Shown: positions 35,017 to 47,253, numbered from the stretch's first letter. The stretch is DNA of 64,000 nt from JACDAN01 sp963801855 (GCA_963801855.1 CAWDGK010000002.1:1054001-1118000); one strand, 5' to 3'. A program made the numbers and translations. The notes: generated by a model not told the origin, from the sequence alone.

Positions 35017-38000
35017 TGATCCGCTCCCGGACCGCCGGCAGCCGTGTCCTTGGCGTCCCGACGCATCCTGTCGTTGCCGGGCCCACCGAGGACCCGATCC
35101 TTTCCGAGGCCACCGATCAGGAAGTCGTTTCCGTAACTCCCGTTCAGGTGGTCGTTCCCGCGCTCTCCGGCGAGCGTGTCCCGGCCGCGGCCGCCATCGA
35201 GGCGGTCGTCCCCTGCGCCACCGAGAAGCTCGTCCTTGCCGTTCCCGCCCTTGAGGTTGTCGTTGCCCGCTCCGCCGAGCACGCGGTCGTTTCCGGCCCC
35301 GCCGAGCAGGCGGTCGTTGCCGCCAAAGCCGATCAGCACGTCGTTGCCTCCGAGGCCGCAGAGGACGTCCACGCCGGGGCCTCCGCGAAGGACGTCGTCA
35401 CCGGCGGTCCCGCGCTGGGTGCAGCCGTCGGTGCGCGCCTGAGGCTCGCGGGTGACGGGCACGGGGACACGGGTGGTCGAGCTGGCTGCGTTGTTCGCAG
35501 CAGCGGGGTCAGCTTCGTTTCCGGACACGGTCGCCGTATTCGTGTGCACGCCGGGCTCGGTGGTCACTGCGACCAGCGCGACGGACGTCGCGGCGCCGCT
35601 CGCCAAGGATCCGATGGCGCACCGGACGACGGTCCCGCCGACACAGGCCACGTTTCCGACCGCCCCGGAGACGAACTGCAAGCCGCCGGGCATCGCGTCG
35701 CTGAGCACGACACCCGTCGCTGCCGAGGGCCCGTTGTTCCTGACCGTGATGTCGTAGTTGACAGTGCGATCGACGGCACTCGTCGCCGGAGCGGCCATGG
35801 TCACCGACAGGTCGGCTGTGGGCGCCGCCGGCGGCAACGGAGGCGGCGGTGGCTGTGGGAGCAGAGAGTCGTCGTTGACGATCGTGACCGACCCTCCTCC
35901 CGCGACGCTCCCATTCGATGCCCCGGTGAGGTCGACGGTCAGGGTGTCGTTCGGCTCGACGGCAACGTCGCCGAGAATCGTTACCGGCACCGTGCGGTTC
36001 GTTTGATTCGGCGCGAAGGTCAGTGTGCCGGAGGTGGGAACGAAGTCCCCCGCGAGCTCTGCGCCGGCGCCGGTGGCGAAGTTCACCTGAACGGTCTTCG
36101 CGCTCGCCCGGTTCAGTGACACCGGCACGTGGACGACATGGCTGCCGAGGTTCCCCTCGTCGACGTTGACGGCGCCGCCCGAGATCTCGACGAGCGGATC
36201 GTTGTCGACGATCGTCCCTGTCGCATGGCTGGGCGCCTCGACGCCGCCGCTCAGGACCTCGATCTTGATGCGGAACGTCTCGTCCGCCTCGTCCACGGCG
36301 TCATCGGTCAGTTTGACGGGGAACTGCCGGCTTCCCGAGCCGATGAACGTGAACGTCGCGGTCGCACCGGTGTAGTCCTCGCCCGCCTTGGCGGTCACGT
36401 CGTCCGTCGACAGCCGGATGACGGCTGACGCGGGCGAGCTGAGCGTGAAGACGACCTGGTCGTCGTTCTCCGCGATCTCGGCCTCGTCACCGACGCTGGC
36501 GTCCGGTGCGCTGCCGGTAGCGACAACCTCCACGGACACGGTCGCCGGCGCCGAGGTCAGCTCGCCGGCCTCGTCGTCGTCGGTGACCGTGTACGTGAAC
36601 GAGTCGTCACCGGTGAAGCCGGGATTCGGCGTGTAGACGGCCTTGTCGTCGTCACCCACGCTGACCGTTCCGAACTCGCCGTCACTGGCGCTGAAGTCGA
36701 GGTCGCCGCCCTCGACGTCCTCGCCGCGGAGCTGAACGCGCCCGCTCTGGCCCTGGACGGTGACGAGCTCGAGGTCTTCGGCCGTCGGTCGGTCGTTGAC
36801 CGAGTCGATCTCGATCTGAATGGTCGTTTCGCCTGAGCTGTTGGTGCCGTCGCTGGCTACGACGCCGAAGGAATCGTTCCCATTGAAGTTCGCGTCCGGC
36901 GTGAAGTACACGGTGCCGCCGTCGAGATCCAGGTGACCGTGGTTCGGCTGGTCGGTGATCTCGTACTGGAGCTCCGAGCTATCCGTGTCCGAGCCGGCGA
37001 GGTTGTACGCGATGGGCTCGCTCGGGTCCTCGTCGCCTCGGAGCGGCAGCTCGGTGTCGATGTACGGCTGGAAGTCGTCGTCAAAGATCGTGCCCGTGCC
37101 GACCGCGTCAGCTCAGCGATGCGCCGCTCGCCGCGTTCAGCGCGACGTAGAACGTCTCGTCGCCCTCGCTCGAGGTCGTCGCCGATCACGGGCACCGAGA
37201 TCGTCTTCGTGCCCGGTGCATCGAAGAGAAGCGTCCCGACGGCGCCGCCGGTGTCACCCTCGCCGGTGCTTCCGTCGATCGTGTCGTAGGACACGCTCAC
37301 CGGAACGGTCGCAGTCCCTGAGAGCGTGACCGTGAACGTCGCCAGCTGGTCCTCGTCGGTCTCGGTCACCTGGACGTTGCCGATCGAAAGGCTCGCGTTC
37401 GTGCCGCCCTGGCCGGCCGGGAAGATCTCGATCGCAACCGAGCCACTTGCGGAGCCGCCCTTGCCGTCGAGAACCGTGAAGGAGAAAGCGTCAGGGCCCG
37501 GAGTCACCGGGAGCAGGCGTGTAGCGGACGAGGTTCCCGTCCTGGTCGACGCTGCCGAACTCAGGCGAGCCTGCCGTGTACGCGAGTGCGTCGCCGTCGA
37601 TGTCGGTCGCGCGCAGGACGATGTCGATCGCCTGATCCTCGACGGTGACGACGCTCTGGTTCTCGGCGACGGGGCTGTCGTTTACCGGCGCGACGGTGAT
37701 CGTGGCGGTGGCCGTGCGAGTCGAGCTGCCCGTCACTGACCTTGAACCGGAAGGTGTCGACACCGTTGAAGTTCGCGTTCGGCGTGTAGGTGACGTTCGT
37801 CCCCACGATCGGGCCGAGCGTGCCGTGCGCCGGGCCGCTGACGATCGACCGGATGAAGTTGGCTGCCGGTGTGTCCGGGTCACTCGCGCCGAGGCCGACC
37901 GATACCGGCAAGTCCTCCTGCGTCCCGGGGTTCTGATCCTGGGCGACCGGCGGATCGTTGACCGGCAGAACCTGGATCGTGACCGTCCCGTTCGTGAACC

Positions 38001-41000
38001 CGCCGTTCCCGTCCCGCACGGTGTACTGGAAGGAGTCGGAGAAATTGCTGTTGAGGCTCGGGCGGTAGCGAATCGTGCTCGCGGCAGCGAGCAGCTCGGT
38101 GCTTCCATGCGCCGCGGACCCGACCGGCGCCTGGATCGACAGCGCATCGCCGTCCACGTCCGTGTCGTTCGCCAGCACCTGGACGTCGACGAATCCGTCT
38201 TCGAGCACCTCGCGCGACTCCCCGACGACGGTCGGCGCATCGTTGACGGCCGCGACCTGGATCGCGAACGTCGCGTTCGAGCTATTCGTGCCGTCGCTGA
38301 CCCGGACGTCGAAGCTGTCGAAGCCGTTGAAGTTCGCATCTGGCGTGAAGTGGACGGTGTCGCCGGCGCCCGGCCCCGCGATCGTCCCGTTGTCCGGCTG
38401 GCGGGTGACCACGTACTGGAGCGGATCCTCGTCGCGAGTCGCTCGCCTGGAACGTGAACGGCGCCGGCGTCGCCTGATCCTCGGTCGCGACCAGGATCGG
38501 CTCGGTGACGAGCGCGGGCGTTCCGTCGTCGTCCGTGATCGTGCCGAGGCCGAAGCCGTCGTCGATCGCCGCGTCGATCGGCGCTCGACAGCGCGACCCC
38601 GAACGTCTCGGTCTGCTCGTCCAGGTTCTCACCCGAGATCGGGACGGTCACGGTGGCCGTGGTGTCGCCGGCCGGGACGGACACGAGCTGGCTGACGGAG
38701 GTGTAGTCGGAGTTGGCGAGCGCCGAGCCGTTCACCGTGTTCGCCTGCACGGTGAGCGGCGTCGGCGAAGCCGGCGCGACCGATGACGGTGAACACGGCG
38801 GTGCGGCCGGCTCCGTCGATCTCCGTGACCGAGACGTCGTTGATCGAGAGCTTCGAAGCGGCGACTCCCTGGTCGTCGTCGAGGATCGTCGCCGTGCCGC
38901 GTGCCTGACCGATGGTGCCGTTGACCGGCGCCGCGAGATCGACGAAGAACTGCTCGTCGAACTCGATGCGGGTGTCCCCCGCGATGGTCACCGGAATCGT
39001 CTTGCTCGTCTCACCCGGCAGGAAGGTCACTGCGCCGGAAGCGGTGGTGTAATCGGCGCGGGTCACCGCTCGTGGCGGTGTCGTCGAGCGTCGAGTACGC
39101 GACGGTGACGGTCTTCTCGCTCGCCGCCGAGATCGTGACGGGCAGTGCGAGAGTGTTCGGGCCGAAGCTGCCCTCTGCCTGCTCGCAGATCGTCGATGTC
39201 GATCGACGGCAGCGCGTCGTTGTCGACGATCGTGACGATCGCCTGCGTATCTGTCAGCACCGAGTTCGCCGGGCTCGAGAGGTTGACGAGGAACGTCTGG
39301 TCGGGCTCGTCGCTGTTGTCGTCGGTGATCGGGACGTTGAAGGACTTGCTCGTCTGGCCCGCCGGGAAGGGCAGATCGACCCTCGACGGCCGGTGTAGTC
39401 ACCGCGAGTCCGCCGTGCCGTTCGCGGTCGAGTAGTGGACGGTGACGTCCTCGCTCGAGGCGGCGGACAGCGTGACGGTGATCGCCTTCGTCCCCTCGCC
39501 TTCGCCGACGGACTGGTCTGCCGCGCCTCCGCCCGGCACCGCGAAGAGCGTGGCGGTCGTGGCGTTGTACCGCGCCTCGGGGAGCAGATTCCCCGGCAGC
39601 GGCATCGGAATGCTGTCGACCACTCCGAAGGTCCCGGTCCTCCCTGCCGGCGCGCTGAGGACGTCGAGCCCGACGCCTGTCACCGGCTCGAAGCCGTTGA
39701 TGAGCTTGCCGGTCAGCCGCCCATTGAGCGTCGCCGCGCCCGTCACCACGAGGCGGTCGAACTGGGTGCCGACGGTCGTGCCGCCGGCCTCGATCTCGAG
39801 CGTCCCGGCGGGTGTCTGCGTGTAGGTCCCTTGGATCGTCAGGACTCCGGCCGAAAGGCCGGGTGCCACGGTGCCGCTGCTGGTCACGTTCTTGAGGTAG
39901 GTCGCGTTTCCGCGGAGAACGCCCTGGTTCGTCAGGTTCGGCGCGGAGAGAGCAGGCAGGTTGCGATCCTTGATGGTGAAGTCGCCCTGTGGCCCGTTGA
40001 CCGAGAAGTTCCGGAGCCCGAAGAGCTCGGCGTTGGACGCGCTGTCGGAAATCTGAGCCGTCGCACCGTCGAGGACGATGCCCGCGTTGTTCGTGACCAC
40101 GTCGGCGTTGTTGAACCTGAGCGTCGAGCGGACGTGGTACGTGCCCCCGGTGAGGATGTCCGTCGTCGCGTTGTAGTTGTCGAACGCGCCGTTCAGGAAC
40201 AACGTCCCCGCGAACGCCTCGAGCCGGCCGGTGTTGTTGAACGTGATCGAGATGTCCGACGAGCCGGTGCCGGCGCTCTTGCGGAGCACCCCCGAGTTGG
40301 TCAGGCGATGGACGCCGCCGAAGTCCTGGTTCATGTCGGCGTCCGACTGGATGTCGAAAAGACCGACGTTCTCCGTTGTGGCGTTGCCGCCGCGCAGGTT
40401 CCCCGTCCCCGCGAGCACGACCGTGCCCTCGTTGCGGAGCACGCGGCCCGTATGGATGTCCTTGACGTTCGTCCCGGTGAGGTTCAGCGTCGCGGCCGGT
40501 CCTACCCGGGTCGTTCCCGCGCCGTGCATCGTGCCACCCGTCCAGCTCGACGGCGCCGGGCCGTCCAGCGTGAGCCGCCCGCTGCCGGAGAGCGTGCCGC
40601 CGGAGAAGTTCAGGACGTCTGTGACAGGCCCGAGGCTCTCGAACGCGGCGGTGCCGCCGGTCATCGTCGTCGTGGCTGCGTCGTACGCGCCGGACACGTT
40701 GGTATGCCCGCCGGTGAAGAGGACGGTGCCGGTGGCGTTCACCGCCGACGTCGGCCCGAGGTCATAGGTCGTGGCGGAGAAATCGAGCGTCGCAGGGACG
40801 GTGAAGGTTCCGGAGCTCACGTTCGGGCCGTCGGGTGCGTCGAGACGCACGGACCCTGCGTCGACGAAGACGTTGCCGTCGTTGTCGAACTGCATCGACA
40901 GAATCGTCGGGTTCGCCGTCCCCGAGCCGGCCGTCTTGCGGAACGTCCCCGTATTCACGAAGTTCGTCGTTCCGCCGAAATCGGTGTTGATGTCGGCGTC

Positions 41001-44000
41001 GGTCTGCATCTCGAACAGGCCGACGTTCTCGACGAGCACGTTCGAGCCGCTGCGCATGCTCCCCGTGCCCGGCCAAAGGATCGTGCCCTCGTTGCGGAGC
41101 ACGCGGCTGTTGACGATGTCCTTCACGTTTGCGCCCGGCGCGTTCAGCGTCACGCCGGCGGGAATGAATGTCGTCCCGGCGCTCGTCATCGTTCCGCTGC
41201 TCCAGGTGGAGGCGCCCGGGCCCGTGAGGGTGAGCCGGCCGCCGCCGGCGAGCGTGCCGCCCGCAAGATTCATGACGTCCGTGTCGGAGTTCGCGGCCTG
41301 GAATGCCGCCGTCCCGCCCGTCATCGTCGTCGTCGCGACGTCGTAGGTCCCGTTCAGGTTCGTCGTCCCGTTCGTGATGAAGACGGTCCCCGTGCCGTTG
41401 ATCGCCGATGCCGGCGCGAGGTCGAACGTCCCGCCCGAGAAGTCGAGAGCAGCGGGGACGACGAACGAGCCGCTCGTGGTGCCGTCGCCGTCGCCGCTGT
41501 TGAACCGAAGGTATCCCGCCTCCGCCAGCACCTGGCCGTCGTTCTCGAACTGGATGGTCATGTCGGTCGGATTGGCGCCGCCGGTGCCCGCGCTCTTGCG
41601 GAACACGCCGGTGTTGTGGAAGAGCGTGGAGCCGCCGAAGTCCGTGTTGATGTCCGCGTCGCTCAGGACGTCGAGGGTGCCGAGGTTCTGGATCAGCGCG
41701 CCCGACCCGGTCCGGAGGCTCCCCGTGCTCGAGAGGCGGATCAGGCCCTCGTTCCGCAGCACACGGTTCGCGGTCACGTCCTTGGAGCTACCGCCCTGCA
41801 GGTGGAGGGTCAGGCCGCTCGGCACGAGCGTCGTGCCGCTGTTTGACATGGTGCCGCCCGTCCAGAACGAGTCCCGCGGCCCGGCGAGCGTGACCTGACC
41901 GGTACCGCCGAGGGTGCCGGCGGAGAGCGACAGGTAGACCACGTTCGTGTTCGGCCGATCGAGCGCCGCTACGCCGCCGAAGACGTGGAGCTCGTCGAAC
42001 GCCGTCGCGCCCTTGAAGGTCGTGGTTCCGCCGCCGACCCATGTCACGGGCATTTCGTAGCTGCCGTTGAGCGTGATGCCGCCGCCCGAGAAGTACACGC
42101 GCGCACCGCTGTTGTTGAACGCCTGCGGAGCGCCGGCAGTCGCCGGAGCGCCGGTGTCCGCGAACGAGTTCGTGCCGGCGGTGTAGTAGACGTTCTGGCC
42201 GCCAGAGGTCGGGCCGCGATAGACGCGGTAGCTCGTCGCCCCTGGAACGGGAGCCCACGCGAGGTCGACCCGGCCCGAGACCGTCGCGATCGTCGCGCTC
42301 ACCTCGGTCGACCCGACCGTCTCCCCGTTGATGTTCCGCGCCGCGACCTTGTAGAAGTACGTCCCCGGCTGCATCGAGCCGCCCGCCCCGGCGGGAGTCG
42401 CGCTCAGGCCCGTCGGGGTCGCCAGCGGGGGCCCGCCGGTGATCGGGCCGCCGTAGGTCTGCGTCCCTCCTTCGATCTCGAGGACGCCGCTCGTCCCGAC
42501 GGTGAACGGCCCCGAGTGGATGCCGTTCGAGAGGAGGCGCAGGTGGCCCGCGGTGGGAAGCACGGTGCCGTCGTTGTTGAACGTGCTCTGGATGTAGGTG
42601 TTCTCGCCCGAGACGGCGCCGGCTGTCTTCGCGATGGTCGCGCCGGCGCGGTTGTTGATCGTCTGGTTTACATCGCCGGTCCAGTCCTGGTCGCCCGTGA
42701 TGTTGATCCGGCCGGCATTGTTGAAGACGGCGCCGTTCGCGAGATCCATGTTCCCGCTCGGCCAGTTGGTCGGGCTCGACACGGGCACGTCGTTGTTGAA
42801 CGTCCGGCGCGACAGGCTCTTGCTTGTGCCACCGAGAGCGAGACTGCCGGTCACCGTCGTCGACGTCGCGGCGCTGGAGGCGGAGTGCGTGCCTCCGAGC
42901 CATACGAAGTCGGTGACCGTCATGTTTCCGGAGCCGCCGAGCGTGCCGCTCGAGAGGCCGACCACGGACGGGGTCGTCGGGATGTTGAAGTTGCCGGTCC
43001 CGCCGAAGACGTGGAGCTCGCCGAGCGTCGTCGTGTTCAGGAAGGTGTGCGTGCCGCCGCCGACCCAGGTCGTGGGCGCCTGGTAGGTGCCGTTCATCGT
43101 GCTCGTCCCGCCGGAGAAGTAGACCCGTGCTCCCGTGGTGTTGCGCGTCTGGAGTACTCCGCCCGTCGCGGGCGTGCCTGTGTCCGCGAACGAGTTCGTG
43201 CCCGCGGTGTAGAAGACGTTCTGGGCGTCGGAGCTCAGCCCGCGGTAGACCCGATAGCTGGTCGCCCCCGGCACGGCGTCCCACGCGAGGTCGACGCGCC
43301 CCGCCGTCGTCGCGATCGTCGCGCTCACCTCGCTCGAGCCGAGCGTCTCGCCGTTGATGTTGCGCGCCGTGACCTTGTAGAAGTACGTCCCCGGCTGGAG
43401 CGCGCCGCCCGTTGAGGCGCCGTTTGCCACGACGCCCGTCGGTTCCGGGAGCGCAGGCGCGCCGGTGATCGGACCGCCGTAGGTCTGCGTTCCCCCCTCG
43501 ACCTCGAGGACGCCGCCCGTACCGACCGTGAAGGGCCCGGAGTGGACGCCATTCGTGAGCAGCCGGAGATGCCCGGCCGGAACGAGGACGGTGCCGTCGT
43601 TGTTCGTGGTGTTCTGGAGGTAGGTGTTCTCCGTGAAGTTGGCCCAGCCGGTCTTCGCGAACACCGCGCCCGGCAGGATGTTGAACGTCTGTCCTGAGTC
43701 GCCCGTCATGTCCATGTCGCCGATCGCGTTGATCCGGCCCGCGAGGTTGAAGACGGCGCCGCTGGACAGGTCGAGGTTCCCGCTCGCCCAGTTCGTCGGC
43801 GTCGACGCCGGGACGTTGTCGTTGAGCGTGCGCCGGGAGAGGATCTTGCTGCCCCCGGCGAGCACGAGCGAATTGGTGACCGCGGTCGTCGTCGCCACGG
43901 ACGGAGCCGTGTGAATGCCGCCGGTCCACGTCAGGTTCGCGAAGGTGGTGTTCGCCGAGCCTCCGAGCGTCCCGCCGGAAAGTGCGACGTTCTGGAGCGT

Positions 44001-46975
44001 GACCGGGACGTTCAGGTTCATGGTCCCGCTCGTGACGCTCGTCGACGCGGGCGTGTACGCGCCGGCAACGTTGACGACGCCGCCCGTGACCTCCACGAGG
44101 CCGCCGCCGCCGAGCGCGGAGCCCGCGGCGAAGTTGAAGGTGCCGTTGCGGAGCTCGAGCACCGCGCCGGGCAGGATCGTGAACGAGCCGTTGCTCGTCG
44201 TCGTGGCGTTGTACTGGTAGACGTCGAGCCGCCCGTGTTGACCGCGACCGTCCCGTCGTTCGGGAAGGCCACGAACATGCCGCCGGTCCCGGTCCCGCCG
44301 GTCTTCGTGAACGTGCCGTCGTTGTCGAACGTCGGGACGTCGCTGCCCGACCCCCAGTTGATCGTTCCGTCGAACTGCATGTCGAACGTCTGGCCCGCCG
44401 GGACGTGGAACCTCGAGGGCGAGTTCATGGTGAGCGTCCCGGCCGTATAGACCGTCCCGGCGTTGTTCTCGAGCGTACGGGCGAGGGTCCTCGTCGTGCC
44501 GTTCATCGTCAGGAGCCCGTTCGTGAACGTCGTCCCGGTGCCGCTCATCGTCCCACCGGACCACGTCGTCGGGCCGGTAATGGTCACGTCGCCCGGTCCG
44601 GTGAGCGTTCCGCCTATGAGCTGGAGGTTCGCGACCGTCGCGTCCGTTGCCCCGGTGGCGAGGTTGAGCACGCCGCCCGTGACGCGCATCGTCGCCACCG
44701 TCGGCGCCGGCGTGAGGTTCACGGCGCTTCCCGAGACGAGCAGCGTCCCGCTGTGGGGGTACGCGCCGCCGACGTTGACCGTCGCGCCGGAACCCTCGAG
44801 CACGCCGGCCCCGGCGACCTCGGAGGTCTCGGTCAGGTTGTACGTGCCGTTGCGAAGCTCCAGCACCGCCGGCGCCGCGATCTCGAAGCGACCGTCGCTC
44901 GTCGTCGTGGCGCCGTACTGGTAGGCGTCGAGCCGGCCGGTCTGGATCGAGACGGTGCCGTCGTTGTCGAACGCGACGTGCATGTTCGCCGTCCCCGTGC
45001 CGCCGCTCTTCGTGAACGTCCCGTCGTTTTCGAAGAGCGGGACGACGGCGCCGCTAGACCAGTTGAAGGCCCCGTCGAACTGCATGTCGAAGGTCCGCCC
45101 GGCGGCGTTCCGGATCGTCGCGGGCGTGTTCATGGTGATGGTGCCGCCCGAATAGGTCGCGGCCCCGTTGTTGACGAGCGTCCGGCCGCCTCCGATCGTC
45201 TTCGTGCTCGTGCTCGCGATCGACAGTGCGCCATTCGCCGTCGTCGTGCCGGCGCCGGTGAGGGTCCCGCCCGTCCAGTTCGTCGTGCCGGTCACGTCCA
45301 TGTTGGCGTTCCCGCCGAGGATGCCGCCGGAGACGGTGAGCGCAGCGAACGATGATGGCTGCGCGGCGTTCGTCAGGTTGAGCGTGCCTGCCGAGACGGT
45401 GAACGGCTCCTCGCTCGTGACGCTCTGAACGGAGATGGTGCCGGAGTCGAAGACGACACCTGGAATCGCGAGCGCGGGGATGCAGACGTGATCGCCGGCG
45501 GCCGGAAGCGTGTCGTTGTTCCAGTTCGCCGGGACATCCCACTGCGTCCCGGTTCCGGCGGCACCGCCGTCGAACCGCTTCAGACCCGCGCACGCGGTCA
45601 GGTCGAAGTCCGCCTGGTTGCTGTCCGTGTCCCGGAGTGAGCTCGCGCGTCGCTGCACCTCTGCCGCAGCAGGCGCCGGCGTCTTCGGCGTCAGGCCCGG
45701 GAAGCTGACGGGCGGAGCGCCGTAGGTGACGACGTCCACGATCGTGTTGGACCGGTCGAGTACGAGCAGTTCGTCACCCGGATCGGCGAAGTCGGGCGAG
45801 CCCGTCGACCAGACCCCGAACTGATCCATGTTCGGAACGGCGGAGGCGTCCTCGAGCTCGAAGTTCGGCGGCTGCCCGAACAGTGCGGTGTACGCCGCGC
45901 CGCTGCGGGCAACGGTGACGCGATTACCGGCGTCCAGCGTCGTCCCGGCGGGGAACGAGTGCATCCCTTCGTCGTTGGCCGTCGAGCTCGCCTCGTCGCC
46001 GACCTTGAAGGACGAGAGGTTGAGCGCGGCCGTGGTGGCGTTTGCAACCTCGACCCACTCGGCCGCGGGAGTCGCGTAATTGGGCGACGAACCGCGCGAC
46101 GACGATGGGCGCCTCGATCTCGCCCGCGGCCGTGAAGTGCACGTCTGCGAAGTAATCGACGACCTGGTCGACCGACGACCTCCGAGGACGTTGTTCGGCG
46201 CCGTCCCGGGTCGCCGTAGTCGGTGACGACGTCGAGCGCGTCGGGCACGCTTGCATCGCCGACGTCTCGCGGATCGTCGCCGAGCGTTGACCGGAAGACC
46301 GCAAGCGGTCAGGCGAAGCGGCGAAGCCGGATGGAGCCAGCCGACCCGAGCGCGCTCCACGGAACCGAGAGCTCGATCGTTCCGTCGGCGGCGTTGTCAG
46401 CCGCGCCGCAGACGCCGGGCGTACCGGCGCCGGCCGACCAGACGGCGAGCGTGGCCTGTTGCCGCTACCGAAGCGCGTCTGGACCAGGTGCTCCCACTCG
46501 GCGTCGCGGCGACGAAGGTATCGCCCTGCCGACGAACGTCGGTCTGGCCGGAGCCCGGCACGAGGTCGCTGTCGAGCGCGAGCTGGACCTGTGCCGTCCG
46601 GGGCCGGACGCGACCGGGAGGGCATCCGACCTTGACGAGCGACATTGAGGTGGCGTCGCGGTACCCGTGTAGCGCACCTCGCGTGATGTCGACGCGCGGG
46701 TCGGGCGAGGCCGAAGCTCGTCCGCTCGTCCCCGACGCGTCGCGCCAGACGTACTCGCCCTCGTCGAGGCAGGCGCGGGCCACGAGGCCGGTGTTGTCGG
46801 TGAGCGGAGCCCGGCTGATCCAGTCGGCGCGTAGTCGCCGTCGACCGTCGATCGGGTGCGCGCTCGCGAGATACGTCGTGCACGCGAGCAGCGCGAGGAG
46901 CAGGAACGCAGCGGCCACCGGTATCCGGCGGCTCTGCCTGGCCTTGCGACGGAACTCAGCGATGCGCTGGGTCAA
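34980..46975 (-). CDS. Giant (about 4,000-residue) multidomain surface protein, many frameshifts
   Basis: It begins at TTG 46975 after a strong GAGGGGGAGGG site, with signal sequence IPVAAAFLLLALLACTTYLASA. In order I see: a lamin-tail-like domain (EWVEVANATTAALNLSSFKVGD, about 45.7-46.1 kb); a long filamentous beta-helix region of GGTL/TWSGGTM-type repeats (about 39.6-45.5 kb) interrupted by two near-identical fibronectin-III modules (RVDLAWDAVPGATSYRVYRG); Calx-beta repeats (about 37-39.4 kb); cadherin/VCBS-like modules with YTPNANFNGVDTF (36.7-38.4 kb); more Calx-beta; a DUF11 domain (ADLSVTMAAPATSAVDRTVNY); RTX nonapeptides; end DQCLRSGIVTICP. At least 12 single-base frameshifts are spread through 36.9-39.4 kb, near 44228 and 46.1-46.5 kb. 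One gene is inferred because domains continue across each break. Role: probably adhesion or a surface layer. Confidence 0.78.
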
Positions 46976-47057
46976 GAGAGACCCTCCCCCTCACTCGTGA
47001 CGGCCCCACCACGGGCCGCTCCCCAACCGCACCTTCTCAACAGGTAACCCCTCGCGC

Positions 47058-47164
47058 AATAGGCCGAACGGCCTATTTCCTCGTCAGCAGGACCTAGAAG
47101 CTTCCGTGAGGCTAACAGAGGTTTCCCAAGAGGGAAAGGACTCGTTTCAAGTAGGAAACGAGTC
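47058..47164 (-). promoter_or_regulatory. Three stacked inverted repeats in the leader of the giant gene
   Basis: Between tRNA-Asn and the giant gene there are three perfect hairpins: GACTCGTTTC/GAAACGAGTC with a 6-base loop (47139-47164), TTTCCC/GGGAAA with a 4-base loop (47122-47137), and AATAGGCCG/CGGCCTATT with a 2-base spacer (47058-47077). The first two are contiguous. They lie downstream of the tRNA on its strand and upstream of the giant gene. They may end or process the tRNA transcript, or form a structured 5' leader. I do not recognise a riboswitch class. Confidence 0.5.
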
Positions 47165-47180
47165 GCAGATCCTTGAAAGG

Positions 47181-47253
47181 CTCCCCGGGTTGGACTCGAA
47201 CCAACAACCCTCCGGTTAACAGCCGGATGCTCTGCCAATTGAGCTACCGGGGA
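47181..47253 (-). tRNA. tRNA-Asn (GTT anticodon)
   Basis: A 73-base cloverleaf with acceptor stem TCCCCGG/CCGGGGA, D arm GCTCAATTGGCAGAGC, anticodon stem TCCGG/CCGGA around CTGTTAA (anticodon GTT), T arm GGTTCGAGT and discriminator G. No CCA is encoded. Confidence 0.96.

Noticed and set aside
39435..41846. An 800-residue plus-strand open frame antisense to the giant gene
   Set aside because: Its composition is Arg/Asp/Gly/Val-rich without motifs, and it mirrors the repeat structure of the minus-strand protein, so it is a shadow of the third-position GC bias.
41985..43415. A 476-residue plus-strand frame within the beta-helix region
   Set aside because: Same reasoning: antisense to well-formed repeats, with repeated Arg-rich segments that are complements of the FN3 modules.
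46976..47120. Cyclic-di-GMP or other known riboswitch before the giant gene
   Set aside because: The hairpins do not match the conserved core of any riboswitch class I know.
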